From Flagellimonas olearia (lineage in GTDB: Bacteria; Bacteroidota; Bacteroidia; Flavobacteriales; Flavobacteriaceae): DNA of 64,000 bases. A model generated the notes under the pieces. It made no database searches. It had not been told where the DNA came from and saw only the letters and a list, made by a program, of their open reading frames with translations. Location: the NCBI RefSeq assembly GCF_009184425.1, contig NZ_WELG01000001.1:847033-911032 (forward strand). The letters are read 5' to 3'. The position numbers and the translations under genes were made by a program. Below, piece by piece: positions 18,540-27,763 of this stretch (position 1 is its first letter; every line of letters starts with the position of its first letter).

Positions 18540-18686
18540 GATAATTTTTGATTTTCGATACTCTAATTTAACAGATTGATATCCGAGTTTAGAAAATCTG
18601 TACTAAAATTTTGATTTATTCCCGAAAGTAATTACCTTGGTTTTGATTTTCGAACTATAATATAGAATTTCTAAACTTTTTGACAA

Positions 18687-18845
18687 ATGAAAAAATACAC
18701 CAAATCTGACCTTGAGGCCATTATTGGCACCCAACAAGAAAACCTGACCGTGATACAGGATTTTTTGGGCATCATTAAACACCAGAACGAACTGTTGCAC
18801 CAAGCCAACCAAAGGTTGCGGGACCAGATTGCAAAGATGGAGTAG
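18687..18845 (+). CDS. Small coiled-coil-like protein, 52 aa
   Basis: The frame from the ATG at 18687 encodes 52 residues (MKKYTKSDLEAIIG...RDQIAKME) with a predicted helix from about 8 to 51 and heptad-like hydrophobics (I, L, V, F, I, L). It is the only good candidate between the divergent HTH gene and the convergent 127-aa gene; the longer minus-strand frame over the same bases has an improbable composition. The sequence is Gln/Lys/Glu-rich with no membrane segment. No family is recognised. Confidence 0.55.
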   Translation: MKKYTKSDLEAIIGTQQENLTVIQDFLGIIKHQNELLHQANQRLRDQIAKME

Positions 18846-18870
18846 GGGATGCGACAAGATTCCAAGGGTT

Positions 18871-19254
18871 TTAGGATTCTGTCTGGACTAATAATGTGCT
18901 TCCCGGTTCTGGTTTGGCGTTTGAATGGCCCATGGTCGGGGTTAAAAGGTACCCATAAATGTTACGTCTTCTTTTTTCCAGCTCATTATTGAAGGCTTTA
19001 TCGCGCTCGCCCTCTGTCTTAAAGGCAAAACTTAGGTGCTCAAACTCAGTTTCGCAATCAAAAACTATTTCGGAATCGGCCATCATAAGCAGTCCGGAAA
19101 AGACCCTTTTCTTTACTATCCATGCTTGTTTGGAGTTTGGGTCCATCAGTACGGTATTGGGTGGCAGCCCATCAAGGCTATGCTGAATTTCAGTCAACAA
19201 CCCCCTGCCAGTAATCGTATAACATTCAATGATTTTTACGGAAGTATGGTCCAT
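18871..19254 (-). CDS. Conserved-looking protein of unknown function, 127 aa
   Basis: 127 residues without signal peptide. It begins MDHTSVKIIECYTITGRGLL, has a central mixed alpha/beta part (ILTEIQ..., PNTVLMD, QAWIVKKRVFSGLLMM) and a C-terminal charged helix (KTEGERDKAFNNELEKRRRN). The pattern of short strands around GRG and WIVKKRV suggests a small beta-rich fold, but no named domain is recognised. It is separated by 121 bases from the next minus-strand gene and may be monocistronic. Confidence 0.6.
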   Translation of the reverse strand: MDHTSVKIIECYTITGRGLLTEIQHSLDGLPPNTVLMDPNSKQAWIVKKRVFSGLLMMADSEIVFDCETEFEHLSFAFKTEGERDKAFNNELEKRRRNIYGYLLTPTMGHSNAKPEPGSTLLVQTES

Positions 19255-19375
19255 GATGCATCTCGGTCAATGGTTTTTGTTGTGATTTGGGGTATTCTAA
19301 GATCATAAAAATCCTTCAAAAACAAAAAAAGTGAACCCAATGGCCCACTTTATGTTCAAAATTTTTGAAATGACT

Positions 19376-20002
19376 TTAGGGAATGGAGTTGATTTGCTCA
19401 TAGATCCTTTGTTTCGACTTTTCAAAGATCTCCCCGCCAAACTCCTCATTGTCCAATGAAATAATGGTGGTATCGGTAACACCCATCATCCCAAAAATAA
19501 ATTTCAGGTACGTGGTCTGAAAGTTCATGTGCCCGTTTTTCTCGTTTTCCCCATATCCGGTATCGCCCCGGGTGGACAGGATAAACAGTTTCTTGTTTTC
19601 CAATAGTCCCACATAATCCCCATCCGGTTCTCCCGAACGGAATTTCCAAGTCTCGTTGATCCGCATGATTTGGTCTATATACGCCTTGAGGCCACTGGGA
19701 ATGGACCAATTGTACATGGGGGTTCCCAAGACATAAACATCATTTTCTTGAAGTTCCTTGACCAGTATGTCGCTCAAAGCAACTCCGGTTTGGTTTTGTT
19801 CCTCCCTGTTTTCGGGCCTTACAAAGGCACTGGCGATCCATTTTTCATCAATGGGCGGGATTTCTTCCAGTCCCACTTCCCTGTGGGTAAAGGAATCATC
19901 GGGATTCTTTTTTCGCCAATTGTCCAAGAACAGTTGCGTAAGTTGTCTACTCTGCGATCTTTCGTTTCGCACGCTGGCGTTGATAATAAGTACTTTTTTC
20001 AT
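19376..20002 (-). CDS. azoR: FMN-dependent NADH-azoreductase / NAD(P)H quinone oxidoreductase
   Basis: 208 residues from the ATG at 20002 (MKKVLIINASVRNERSQSRQ). The frame extends 11 codons upstream, but this start has a GGAGAG stretch at the right distance and begins at the flavodoxin-like strand. The FMN-phosphate loop is INASVRNERSQSRQL (7-21). VLGTPMYNWSIPSGLKAYID and LSTRGDTGYG are typical of AzoR-type flavoenzymes, which reduce quinones and azo dyes with NADH. The Crp/Fnr regulator gene lies 54 bases upstream on the same strand and may control it. Confidence 0.9.
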   Translation of the reverse strand: MKKVLIINASVRNERSQSRQLTQLFLDNWRKKNPDDSFTHREVGLEEIPPIDEKWIASAFVRPENREEQNQTGVALSDILVKELQENDVYVLGTPMYNWSIPSGLKAYIDQIMRINETWKFRSGEPDGDYVGLLENKKLFILSTRGDTGYGENEKNGHMNFQTTYLKFIFGMMGVTDTTIISLDNEEFGGEIFEKSKQRIYEQINSIP

Positions 20003-20056
20003 TTGCTCTCCATTTTGAAAGCAAAGTTGTACCAAATGAAAACCCTAAAAATTGAC

Positions 20057-20641
20057 CTAGTTCAATTTCGGTTTGTTTTTTCGTATTCGGCTTATAAATT
20101 CGGGAGTGACTCCCAGATAGGAGGCAATGAGGTATTGGGGCACCCTTTTGGCGAGTTGGGGGTAGTTTTCCAAAAAATCGGCGTAGCGATGGGCGGCATC
20201 GTACGTATTGTTAATGACGATTCTCCGTTGTAGACTGGCCGTGTAGCCTTCCAGAATGATACGAAAATACCGTTCCAACCTTGGGATTTCCGCCAACATG
20301 TTCTGGAATGCCAAATGTTGGATTTGGAGCAGTTCTGTCTTTTCCAACGCCTGAATGGTGTACATGGAGGGTTCTTGTTTTTGAAAGCTCAGGATATCCG
20401 TGGCCCACCAATCATCAATGGCAAAATAGAGAATCTCTTCTGTGCCTTTCTCAGGATTGATGTAGAAAGCTTTCAACGAACCGGAAATGACATAATTGTC
20501 CGTTTTGCACACTTCCCCATTTTGGAGCAAATAATCTCCCTTCTCCAAAGTCTTGGTGGTCCAAAAAGTATTGAAAAGCCGAATCTCTTCGGGAGAAAGC
20601 TTTACATGCTTGGATATGTTTAGTAGCAGGGATTCGTGCAT
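20057..20641 (-). CDS. Crp/Fnr family transcriptional regulator
   Basis: 194 residues from the ATG at 20641 (MHESLLLNISKHVKLSPEE). A longer frame begins at 20773 but runs into the upstream DUF2490 gene and adds a non-homologous stretch. Residues ~20-125 form a cyclic-nucleotide-binding-type beta-barrel (EKGDYLLQNGEVCKTDNYVISG, then AFYINPEKG). The C-terminal part has the HTH (AKRVPQYLIASYLGVTPEFISRIR at about 165-188). I see no FeS cysteines at the N-terminus, so it is not FNR itself. It probably senses a small ligand and controls the neighbouring azoR. Confidence 0.88.
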   Translation of the reverse strand: MHESLLLNISKHVKLSPEEIRLFNTFWTTKTLEKGDYLLQNGEVCKTDNYVISGSLKAFYINPEKGTEEILYFAIDDWWATDILSFQKQEPSMYTIQALEKTELLQIQHLAFQNMLAEIPRLERYFRIILEGYTASLQRRIVINNTYDAAHRYADFLENYPQLAKRVPQYLIASYLGVTPEFISRIRKNKPKLN

Positions 20642-20705
20642 CGGACCAAATGAGAGTTTAAAATTCACCAAAACTTGGCAGAAAAACAATTCTAAGTCCT
20701 TCTCA

Positions 20706-21524
20706 TTAGTCCGCAGCGGCCTGCTGAAAATTGGAATTGGCCGGAGGCAGTATAAATTCCTCATCCTGCCCATGCGTCTTTTTGGAGAGGTGTAGGGTAT
20801 GGGTCAGGTGCACCCACAGGGCATTGGTGTAGATATAGTGCCCGGCCGTGGTGGTACTGGCAAACTGGTTGTTCCAGCCAACGGATACGGACATCCAGCG
20901 GTTAAACTGTACCGTGGGCATCACGATGAACCTGTTTTTGTCGAATACGTTGTGTACAATGTGGTCCCCGGCATTGAACATGACCTCGTCACTGATATTG
21001 ATCCTAAACTTGCAATCCGGTCTGGTCTTGGAAAGGGAAAAGAGATTGAACCCGGTCATTAGGGCATAACGGAGGCGGAGGGCAAAGATATTATCGGATT
21101 GTACCTTCCCTTCCACCACGGGATTGTAGAAACGCTGCTCGAACCGGAACCTATGGTTCAGTCGGAACTTGTCGCCATTCCCACGGACAAAAAGCTCTTC
21201 GTAGGGGCGGTATTCCACTTGATATCGATGGTCCTCGTTATAGAATTCAACATAGGTGAAGCCTGTGGCCACACGGATGTTGTCCGCAATAGCACAGCTT
21301 CCGCCCAATCTGCCAAAGAAAATGGAGAATGTATCAAATCCATCCTTCCAACGGACACCAGTATTTCCGAAAAGCATCCATTTTTCGTTCAGGTGGGTGA
21401 TGTTGTTGTACTGAAACCATTGCTCGCCCCTGTGCGTGACCTCTCTTTGCTGTCCAAATACTTCTTGAACCCAGAGGGTCAACAGCATTAGGCTTAAAAA
21501 AAGGGTCTGACGGGATGGGTTCAT
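20706..21524 (-). CDS. DUF2490 family outer membrane protein
   Basis: 272 residues. A signal peptide (MNPSRQTLFLSLMLLTLWVQEVFGQ) is followed by a barrel-like sequence with alternating aromatic/charged strands (EQWFQYNNITHLNEKW, FRLNHRFRFEQRFY). WFQYNNITHLN and YEELFV are typical of DUF2490, a family of outer-membrane beta-barrels of unknown function common in Bacteroidota. The start overlaps the upstream acetyltransferase-like gene by 4 bases (ATGA), so the two are translationally coupled. The Crp/Fnr gene follows 64 bases further on. Confidence 0.85.
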   Translation of the reverse strand: MNPSRQTLFLSLMLLTLWVQEVFGQQREVTHRGEQWFQYNNITHLNEKWMLFGNTGVRWKDGFDTFSIFFGRLGGSCAIADNIRVATGFTYVEFYNEDHRYQVEYRPYEELFVRGNGDKFRLNHRFRFEQRFYNPVVEGKVQSDNIFALRLRYALMTGFNLFSLSKTRPDCKFRINISDEVMFNAGDHIVHNVFDKNRFIVMPTVQFNRWMSVSVGWNNQFASTTTAGHYIYTNALWVHLTHTLHLSKKTHGQDEEFILPPANSNFQQAAAD

Positions 21525-22639
21525 AAATCTTTTCGATAGGTTCTTCGGCGTTTGTGCACCACGGGATCAAAATGCTTCCACATTTGTCGTATGGCCACAT
21601 TCTCTTCCAATTCTGGGGTTCGGATGCAGTTGACAACGCCTTTTTCACTAAAAGTTTTGTAATACTCGTTAAAAATGATGGCCGTGACGCCCTTGTTCTG
21701 ATAATCGGGGCGGATGCCGATCAGGTAAAAAATAACATCCTTGCTTTTCTTTTTGGCTTTCAGCAAATGATAGATGCCAAAGGGGAACAATTTTCCATTG
21801 GCCTTTTGCAACGCTTGTGAGAACGAAGGCATTACTATAGCAAAGGCCACAAGTTTGTCATCGGAATCCACCACAAACTTGATATACTCCGGATTGATGA
21901 AACTGATGTACTTCTTTTTGAAATACTCTTTTTGGATGTCCGTGATCTTTACAAAAGAGGAGAGCTTGGAATAGGTGTCGTTGAACAGGTCGAACATTTT
22001 ATCCACCCACGGCATAATGTCCGCACTCTTGGTAAAGTTCATTTCCCGAAGTCCATACCGTTTTTTCACCAATAAATTAGCCTTGTGGAACAAGGCGGGG
22101 TCTGCTTTCGCTGCCAAAAACTTGTTTTCGAGATATTCCTTTTCCTTGACAAATCCGTGTTTTTCGTAATGTGACTGATAGTAGGGGTGGTTGTACCATG
22201 TGATCATGGTCCCGATATGGTCAAAGCCTTCAATAAGTACGCCTACCTTGTCCAGATTGGAAAAGCCCACGGGGCCTTCCATATAGTTGAGTTGGTGCTG
22301 TTTGCCAATTTCCGCAACCTTGTCCAATAAGGCTTTGGACACTTCAAGATCGTCCACAAAATCGAACCACCCAAAGCGCATTTTTTTGAGTTGTTGTTCG
22401 TTCACTTCCAGCCAATTGACAATGGCGGCGACCCTGCCCACGATTTTCCCATCCTTGTAGGCCAAGAAAAAAGAAGCTTCGGCATTTTTAAAGACCGGAT
22501 TCTTGGATTCATCAAAGGATTCCATTTCATCCTTGATGATGGGCGGAACCCAATAGTCGGAGTTTTTATATAGGGAAAAGGGAAACTTTACAAAGTCCTT
22601 TAGTTCTGCTTTGGATTGAACCTGTTTAACCGTGATCAT
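21521..22639 (-). CDS. Large GNAT-like acyltransferase of unknown substrate
   Basis: 372 residues. The N-terminal ~170 residues begin VKQVQSKAELKDFVKFPFSLYKNSDYWVPP, and FFLAYKDGKIVGRVAAIVN is the beta-hairpin of a GNAT fold. A second half (YFKKKYISFINPEYIKFVVD...LVAFAIVMPS) looks like another GNAT domain, with IGIRPDYQNKGVTAIIFNEYYK as the acetyl-CoA-binding turn. The protein is therefore a tandem GNAT-like enzyme. Bacteroidota carry many of these and the substrate is not known. Four-base overlap with the DUF2490 gene suggests a shared job at the envelope. Confidence 0.8.
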   Translation of the reverse strand: MITVKQVQSKAELKDFVKFPFSLYKNSDYWVPPIIKDEMESFDESKNPVFKNAEASFFLAYKDGKIVGRVAAIVNWLEVNEQQLKKMRFGWFDFVDDLEVSKALLDKVAEIGKQHQLNYMEGPVGFSNLDKVGVLIEGFDHIGTMITWYNHPYYQSHYEKHGFVKEKEYLENKFLAAKADPALFHKANLLVKKRYGLREMNFTKSADIMPWVDKMFDLFNDTYSKLSSFVKITDIQKEYFKKKYISFINPEYIKFVVDSDDKLVAFAIVMPSFSQALQKANGKLFPFGIYHLLKAKKKSKDVIFYLIGIRPDYQNKGVTAIIFNEYYKTFSEKGVVNCIRTPELEENVAIRQMWKHFDPVVHKRRRTYRKDL

Positions 22640-22705
22640 ACATCAACTTTTACAGGTTCAATAATAGGAATATTACCTACAGCATGAAAGCGTTGGGGGA
22701 AAAAC

Positions 22706-23692
22706 TTAGAAATCTATGTCGTCTTTGTTTTTCTTGTCGCGTTTTTTTGATTTTTTCTTATTGGAATTCTTTTTGATCTTTCCATTTTGACCACCACTTT
22801 GTTCGTCTATGGGGATTAGCTTGTCCTTGTGGAAATCCAATCGGTAGGAGAAACCTGCAACGGCAAACATCCGTGATGGGGCACTTTTAAAGTTGGAACC
22901 CACGTGAAAATCGGCTTGGAAGTTTTCGCTGAACAGGTAAGCCAAACCAGTACGCGCCAGGATATCGGAATAGCGGTCACTGTTGATGCCTTGACCTTCC
23001 AGGAAAACACTCCATTTAGGGTTTTTGAAGGCATGGGTCACGGAAAGGGCATAGCGCCATTCCGGAAAATCGGTACCAATACGGTCATACGCAATGTTGG
23101 AAATCAGCACAAACCTTGGGGATAGTCTACTCTGGGTAGCAACGGCTCCACGGTATGCTACTACAGGGTCGCCCACATAAAAAGGGTTGTCCCCAACGGT
23201 AAACGTAGCTCCACCATACAACGAAACGGCAGGAATCAGGTTTTTCAACTGAAACACATTATTGGCTCGCCAGCTATATAGGTTGGGTTTGTTCTTTTCT
23301 GGATTTTTAAAGGGATCGAACACCAAATATTTTAGCCCCACACGGTTTCTGGAAAAATCGGTCCGCCTACCATCCGTTCCCAGCGGGGAGGAATAGTCAA
23401 CATTCTGCGAAATAAAGGAACCCTCGTATACAATCTCCAGTTCCTCAAAAAGGAGTCCGTACCGTAGGGCAATATCAGTCCCAAAAATATTGGAGTCAAA
23501 ATTTTGCTCGGAATCGTTTCGTTGCTCATACAACAGCCCCATTTCAACCTGCGCCACATTTTTCCCAACGGCATAGGCACTAACTGCTCGGCCCGGTCTA
23601 TTGGAATTGATGACATCGGTATATTGGGCACTTAAAAGGGTAGGGGCAAAAAGGGATAGAAACAGTGCTTTTCTGACGAAGGAAAAATCCAT
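22706..23692 (-). CDS. Outer-membrane transporter-like beta-barrel protein
   Basis: 328 residues. A signal peptide (about 1-22, PTLLSAQ) is followed by a barrel of regularly spaced amphipathic strands (VAQVEMGLLYEQRN, IALRYGLLFEELEIVYEG, FNVGLKYL-like, YRLDF). It resembles the transporter / phenol-degradation MetA-type barrel family. The last ~30 residues are very basic (NKKKSKKRDKKNKD-like, with some acidic ends), which is not part of the barrel. The substrate is unknown. It is minus strand, facing away from the DUF4834 gene on the plus strand. Confidence 0.75.
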   Translation of the reverse strand: MDFSFVRKALFLSLFAPTLLSAQYTDVINSNRPGRAVSAYAVGKNVAQVEMGLLYEQRNDSEQNFDSNIFGTDIALRYGLLFEELEIVYEGSFISQNVDYSSPLGTDGRRTDFSRNRVGLKYLVFDPFKNPEKNKPNLYSWRANNVFQLKNLIPAVSLYGGATFTVGDNPFYVGDPVVAYRGAVATQSRLSPRFVLISNIAYDRIGTDFPEWRYALSVTHAFKNPKWSVFLEGQGINSDRYSDILARTGLAYLFSENFQADFHVGSNFKSAPSRMFAVAGFSYRLDFHKDKLIPIDEQSGGQNGKIKKNSNKKKSKKRDKKNKDDIDF

Positions 23693-23723
23693 ATAACTGA
23701 TTTTAATACTATTTTATGAAACG

Positions 23724-23758
23724 TTTGGGTTTATTAAGCAACTAACAGTGTAATTTTG
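23724..23758 (+). promoter_or_regulatory. Promoter of the DUF4834-YfhO-glycosyltransferase-flippase unit
   Basis: TTTG (23724-23727), 23 bases, TAATTTTG (23751-23758): Bacteroidota consensus. The ATG of the first gene is at 23778. Confidence 0.7.
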
Positions 23759-23777
23759 ATACAATAACTAAGGTTAT

Positions 23778-24038
23778 ATGGTTGTACTAAAAACGATTTT
23801 ATTCCTCATATTAGTATACTACGCAGCCAAATTACTGCTAAAGTGGTTGGCCCCCAGATTGTTCAATTATGCCATGAAGAAGACCCAAGAGCGTTTCGGA
23901 CAGGATTTTGGACAGTACCAACACTATACAAATGAGCCTACAGAGGAAGGAAAGACCACTATTTTTAAAGGAACCTCCAAAGGTTCCAAACCCTCAAAAA
24001 AAGTTGGAGAATACATAGATTTTGAAGAAATTGACTAA
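23778..24038 (+). CDS. DUF4834 family small membrane protein
   Basis: 86 residues. One transmembrane segment spans about 3-27 (VLKTILFLILVYYAAKLLLKW). It is followed by an amphipathic helix and a polar tail ending VGEYIDFEEID. The composition and length match DUF4834, a Bacteroidota family of unknown function. It is first in a tight unit with the YfhO gene 24 bases downstream, then glycosyltransferase and flippase. Confidence 0.82.
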   Translation: MVVLKTILFLILVYYAAKLLLKWLAPRLFNYAMKKTQERFGQDFGQYQHYTNEPTEEGKTTIFKGTSKGSKPSKKVGEYIDFEEID

Positions 24039-24062
24039 TATTTGTCTTTTCAAAACCTATCC

Positions 24063-26495
24063 ATGAAACTTTCTCCCAAGGCTTTTATCGTACATCTTTG
24101 TGTTTTAGGCTTATTTATACTTACGGCATTGGTCTACTTTTATCCTGTATTGCAGGGAAAGGCCATTTTTCAGTCCGATATTGCCCAGTACAAGGGTATG
24201 GCCAAGGAACGTAACGATTATAAAGAGCTTACCGGTGAGGAATCGTATTGGACCAATAGCGCCTTTGGTGGTATGCCCACCTATCAATTGGGGGCCAATT
24301 ATCCGCATGATTACGTAAAAAAATTGGACCGATTGATTCGGTTTTTGCCTAGACCTGCCGATTACCTTTTTCTATATTTTATAGGGTTTTATATTCTGCT
24401 ATTGTGTCTTAAGGTAGATTTTAGACTGGCGGCCTTGGGGGCACTGGCCTTTGGGTTTTCTACTTATCTCATCATCATTCTAGGGGTGGGACACAACGCC
24501 AAGGCCCATGCCTTGGGTTATATTCCCATGGTGCTGGGGGGTATCGTTTTGGTATTTCGAAAAAAGTATCTCTGGGGCTTTATCTTGACCGCGTTGGCCA
24601 TGGCCTTGGAAATCAGCGCCAACCACTACCAAATGACGTATTATTTTATGTTGTTGGTGTTGGTGTTGGGATTGGTTCAGCTTATTTATGCCATCAAGGA
24701 CAAGACACTAAAACATCTGTTCCTTTCCGTAGGGATTTTAATTTTGGCCGTGGCCCTTTCCATAGCGGCCAATGCCACAGGACTTATGGCCACAAAGGAA
24801 TATGCGGATTGGAGTACACGCGGTAAGTCAGAATTGACTGTAAACCCGGATGGAACGCCCATGCAGGCTTCCAATGGATTGGACAAGGAATACATTACAC
24901 AGTACAGCTATGGAATTGCTGAATCGTTGGATTTGTTTGTCCCAAGGATGTTTGGAGGTTCAGGCAATGAAGACCTAGGAACGGATTCCAAGGTGTTTGA
25001 ATATTTGGTAGGCCAGGGGCTACCACCCTCCAAAGCTTTGGAATTGTCCAGTGGATTGCCGTTGTATTGGGGAGACCAACCGATAGTTGCAGGACCTGCC
25101 TATGTGGGGGCCATTGTGGTGTTCCTTTTCTTTTTAGGACTTTTTCTGACGAAGGGCAAGCGAAAATGGTGGCTTTTAACCGGTGCTATATTGGCGCTAG
25201 TGCTTTCTTGGGGTAAAAATTTCCCAGCCCTTACCAATTTTATGATTGATTACTTCCCATTGTACAACAAGTTTAGGGCAGTTTCCTCCATTCAGGTGGT
25301 GTTGGAGCTCTGTTTACCTGTTTTGGGCATATTGGGTCTGTGGGAGCTTTTCAAAAAATCCGGGGACGACAAAGAAAAACTAAAGGCTTTGAAGTTGAGT
25401 TTCTTTATCACTTTGGGGTTGGGCGTATTTATTTTTCTTCTAAAAGGATTCTTTGATTTTGAAGGACTGCGTGATGAGATGTACCGCGGATATTTTGGTG
25501 ATGACGTCATGACCATGATCCAAAGGGATAGGGAAGCAGTGTATACCAGCGACACGATACGATCTTTAATTTATGTAACACTTGCCGCGGTGGTCCTATG
25601 GTTGTTCATAAAAGAGAAAATAGGCAAGAATTTCTTGGTATTGGCTCTGGGTGTTTTGATAGTGTTTGATTTGGTCGGGGTGGCGCTTCGTTACGTGAAT
25701 GAGGGGGATTTTGTACGCCAACGTCAGGTAAATACTCCCTTCCAGGCGAGTGAACTGGACCAAATGATTCAACAGGATGATTCCATCTACCGAGTATTTG
25801 ATCCACAGGAAGGCCTGAACGGTGCCCGAACCTCCTATTTCCATAAGTCCATTGGAGGGTACCATGCCGCAAAACCTAGAGCATTGCAAGATTTGTTCGA
25901 ATACCATCTGTACCAGAACAATCTGCAGGTGTTGAACATGCTCAATGTAAAATATATCATCCAGCAAGATGAGGAAGGGAACAGCTTTCCTGCATTGAAT
26001 GATAATGCCAATGGCAATGCTTGGTTCGTGGAACGTCTGCTTTCGGTTTCATCGGCCAATGAGGAGATTGCAGCGCTCAAGGATTTTGATTCAAAATTGG
26101 AAGCGGTGGTCAATACCACTGCATATCCCCGTTTGACCAAGAACCGATATGAGTTGGATTCACTGGCTTCCATTCGATTGGAAGACTATCGCCCCAACTA
26201 TTTAAAATACCAGACTAACAATGGCAACGAAGGTTTTGCCGTGTTTTCCGAAATGTATTACCCTTCAGGTTGGAATGCCTTTATTGATGGTAAACCCGAG
26301 CCCCATTATAAGGTAGATTATGCACTTCGTGGGATGAAGGTGCCGGCGGGAACCCATGAAATCGAGTTCAAATTTGAACCCAAGGTGGTGGAAACGGGGA
26401 GTCAGATTAGCTTGGCGGCCTGTATTTTACTCGGATTGATCATTGTGGGAGGCGTTGGCTATTCCTTTGTTTCCAACAAATCCGAGGAATCCTGA
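24063..26495 (+). CDS. YfhO-family polytopic membrane protein (GT-C-like)
   Basis: 810 residues from the ATG at 24063 (MKLSPKAFIVHLCVLGLFIL). A non-ATG start at 24042 would add seven residues and is less likely. There are about a dozen or more hydrophobic segments, with an extracytoplasmic loop and a C-terminal soluble domain (about 560-780: YRVFDPQEGLNGARTSYF). YfhO proteins are GT-C glycosyltransferase-like and act on lipid-linked sugars at the membrane outside; YfhO in Firmicutes decorates wall teichoic/lipoteichoic acid. Here a sugar transferase for surface polysaccharide or glycolipid is likely. The stop overlaps the next start by one base. Confidence 0.85.
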   Translation: MKLSPKAFIVHLCVLGLFILTALVYFYPVLQGKAIFQSDIAQYKGMAKERNDYKELTGEESYWTNSAFGGMPTYQLGANYPHDYVKKLDRLIRFLPRPADYLFLYFIGFYILLLCLKVDFRLAALGALAFGFSTYLIIILGVGHNAKAHALGYIPMVLGGIVLVFRKKYLWGFILTALAMALEISANHYQMTYYFMLLVLVLGLVQLIYAIKDKTLKHLFLSVGILILAVALSIAANATGLMATKEYADWSTRGKSELTVNPDGTPMQASNGLDKEYITQYSYGIAESLDLFVPRMFGGSGNEDLGTDSKVFEYLVGQGLPPSKALELSSGLPLYWGDQPIVAGPAYVGAIVVFLFFLGLFLTKGKRKWWLLTGAILALVLSWGKNFPALTNFMIDYFPLYNKFRAVSSIQVVLELCLPVLGILGLWELFKKSGDDKEKLKALKLSFFITLGLGVFIFLLKGFFDFEGLRDEMYRGYFGDDVMTMIQRDREAVYTSDTIRSLIYVTLAAVVLWLFIKEKIGKNFLVLALGVLIVFDLVGVALRYVNEGDFVRQRQVNTPFQASELDQMIQQDDSIYRVFDPQEGLNGARTSYFHKSIGGYHAAKPRALQDLFEYHLYQNNLQVLNMLNVKYIIQQDEEGNSFPALNDNANGNAWFVERLLSVSSANEEIAALKDFDSKLEAVVNTTAYPRLTKNRYELDSLASIRLEDYRPNYLKYQTNNGNEGFAVFSEMYYPSGWNAFIDGKPEPHYKVDYALRGMKVPAGTHEIEFKFEPKVVETGSQISLAACILLGLIIVGGVGYSFVSNKSEES

Positions 26496-27763
26496 TGCAA
26501 AAGATCCTGGTCATAGCGTATTATTGGCCTCCAGCCGGAGGACCAGGGGTACAGCGGTGGCTAAAGTTCACAAAATACCTGCCCGAATTCGGATTCAGTC
26601 CCATAGTCTATGTACCGGAAAATCCCAGCTATCCTATCATTGATGAAAAGCTGGTCGGGGAAGTTCCCAAGGGAGTCAAAATACTGAAACAACCCATAAA
26701 GGAACCCTATGCTTGGGCTTCCTTGCTTTCCAAAAGGAAAACGAAGACCATCAGTTCCGGAATCATTAAGGAAAAGAACCCCTCGTTTATGGAAAAATTG
26801 TTATTGTGGATACGTGGCAATTTTTTTATCCCCGACGCCCGTAAGTTGTGGGTAAGCCCTTCTATGGAATATTTGGCCAAGGTCATAGCGGATGAAGGCA
26901 TTAAAACTGTGATCACTACAGGACCGCCCCATAGTTTACACTTGATAGGCTTGGGTTTAAAGAAACGATACGCCATCCAATGGATTGCCGATTTCAGGGA
27001 CCCATGGACCACCATAGGATACCATAAAAAACTACGCTTGACCTCATACGCAAAGCGAAAACACAAAAAACTGGAACAAGAAGTATTGGTTTCCGCCGAT
27101 AAAATTGTGGTGACGAGCCAAACCACCAAAAAGGAGTTCGAAGCCATCACGGACAAACCCATTAAAGTGATCACCAATGGGTTTGATGAGGATTTAAAAC
27201 CTACCACCCAAGATACCAACTTTACGATTTCCCATATTGGGTCATTGCTTACAGGGAGGAATCCTATCGGCTTATGGCAAGCTCTTGCCGAACTTGTCCA
27301 AGAAAACAAGGATTTTGGGAATACGCTTCGGATTCAATTGGCTGGAGTGGTAGGGGAGGAAGTGCTCAAGTCCATCCATGAATTTGGACTTGACACCTAC
27401 CTGAATCAGATGGGATATCTTTCCCATGACCAAGTTTTGGAAGTACAGCAAAAGTCGCAGGTATTGCTATTGCTGGAAATTGACTCCGAAGAAACCAAGG
27501 GTATTATCCCAGGCAAGCTTTTTGAATATTTGAATGCCAAACGACCCATTTTGGCCATAGGTCCGGAAGATTGGGAAGCGGGTACCATGGTGACCACGGC
27601 TCAAGCCGGAGCGTTCTTTTTACATGCTGATGTGGCATCCCTAAAAAGAGTACTTTTGGATTGGTTCAATACGTATCAACAGGGGGAATTGCAAATAAAT
27701 TCAATTGATGTGGAGCAATACCACAGAAGAGCTTTGACCCATAGTTTGGCTAAATTTATCTAA
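26495..27763 (+). CDS. Glycosyltransferase (GT4-like)
   Basis: 422 residues. The N-terminal Rossmann-like part begins KILVIAYYWPPAGGPGVQRW, the nucleotide-diphospho-sugar GT-B hallmark of family 4. The C-terminal half has a donor-binding loop (FTISHIGSLLTGRNP) and the E-x7-E-like region near SEETKGIIPGKLFEYLNAKRPI. It probably adds a sugar on the cytosolic side to a lipid-linked precursor. It overlaps the YfhO and flippase genes by one base each, so all three are translationally coupled. Confidence 0.87.
   Translation: MQKILVIAYYWPPAGGPGVQRWLKFTKYLPEFGFSPIVYVPENPSYPIIDEKLVGEVPKGVKILKQPIKEPYAWASLLSKRKTKTISSGIIKEKNPSFMEKLLLWIRGNFFIPDARKLWVSPSMEYLAKVIADEGIKTVITTGPPHSLHLIGLGLKKRYAIQWIADFRDPWTTIGYHKKLRLTSYAKRKHKKLEQEVLVSADKIVVTSQTTKKEFEAITDKPIKVITNGFDEDLKPTTQDTNFTISHIGSLLTGRNPIGLWQALAELVQENKDFGNTLRIQLAGVVGEEVLKSIHEFGLDTYLNQMGYLSHDQVLEVQQKSQVLLLLEIDSEETKGIIPGKLFEYLNAKRPILAIGPEDWEAGTMVTTAQAGAFFLHADVASLKRVLLDWFNTYQQGELQINSIDVEQYHRRALTHSLAKFI

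Noticed and set aside
18603-18857. Minus-strand frame of 84 codons over the 52-aa gene
   Set aside because: Composition and lack of a start context are poor; the plus-strand frame is helical and better placed between its neighbours.
19325-19360. Possible terminator after the azoreductase gene (AAAGTG...CACTTT)
   Set aside because: The inner pairs do not match well and no T-run follows; it is too weak to call.
20642-20773. Extended N-terminus of the Crp/Fnr regulator
   Set aside because: It would overlap the DUF2490 gene and has no resemblance to the family; the ATG at 20641 is preferred.
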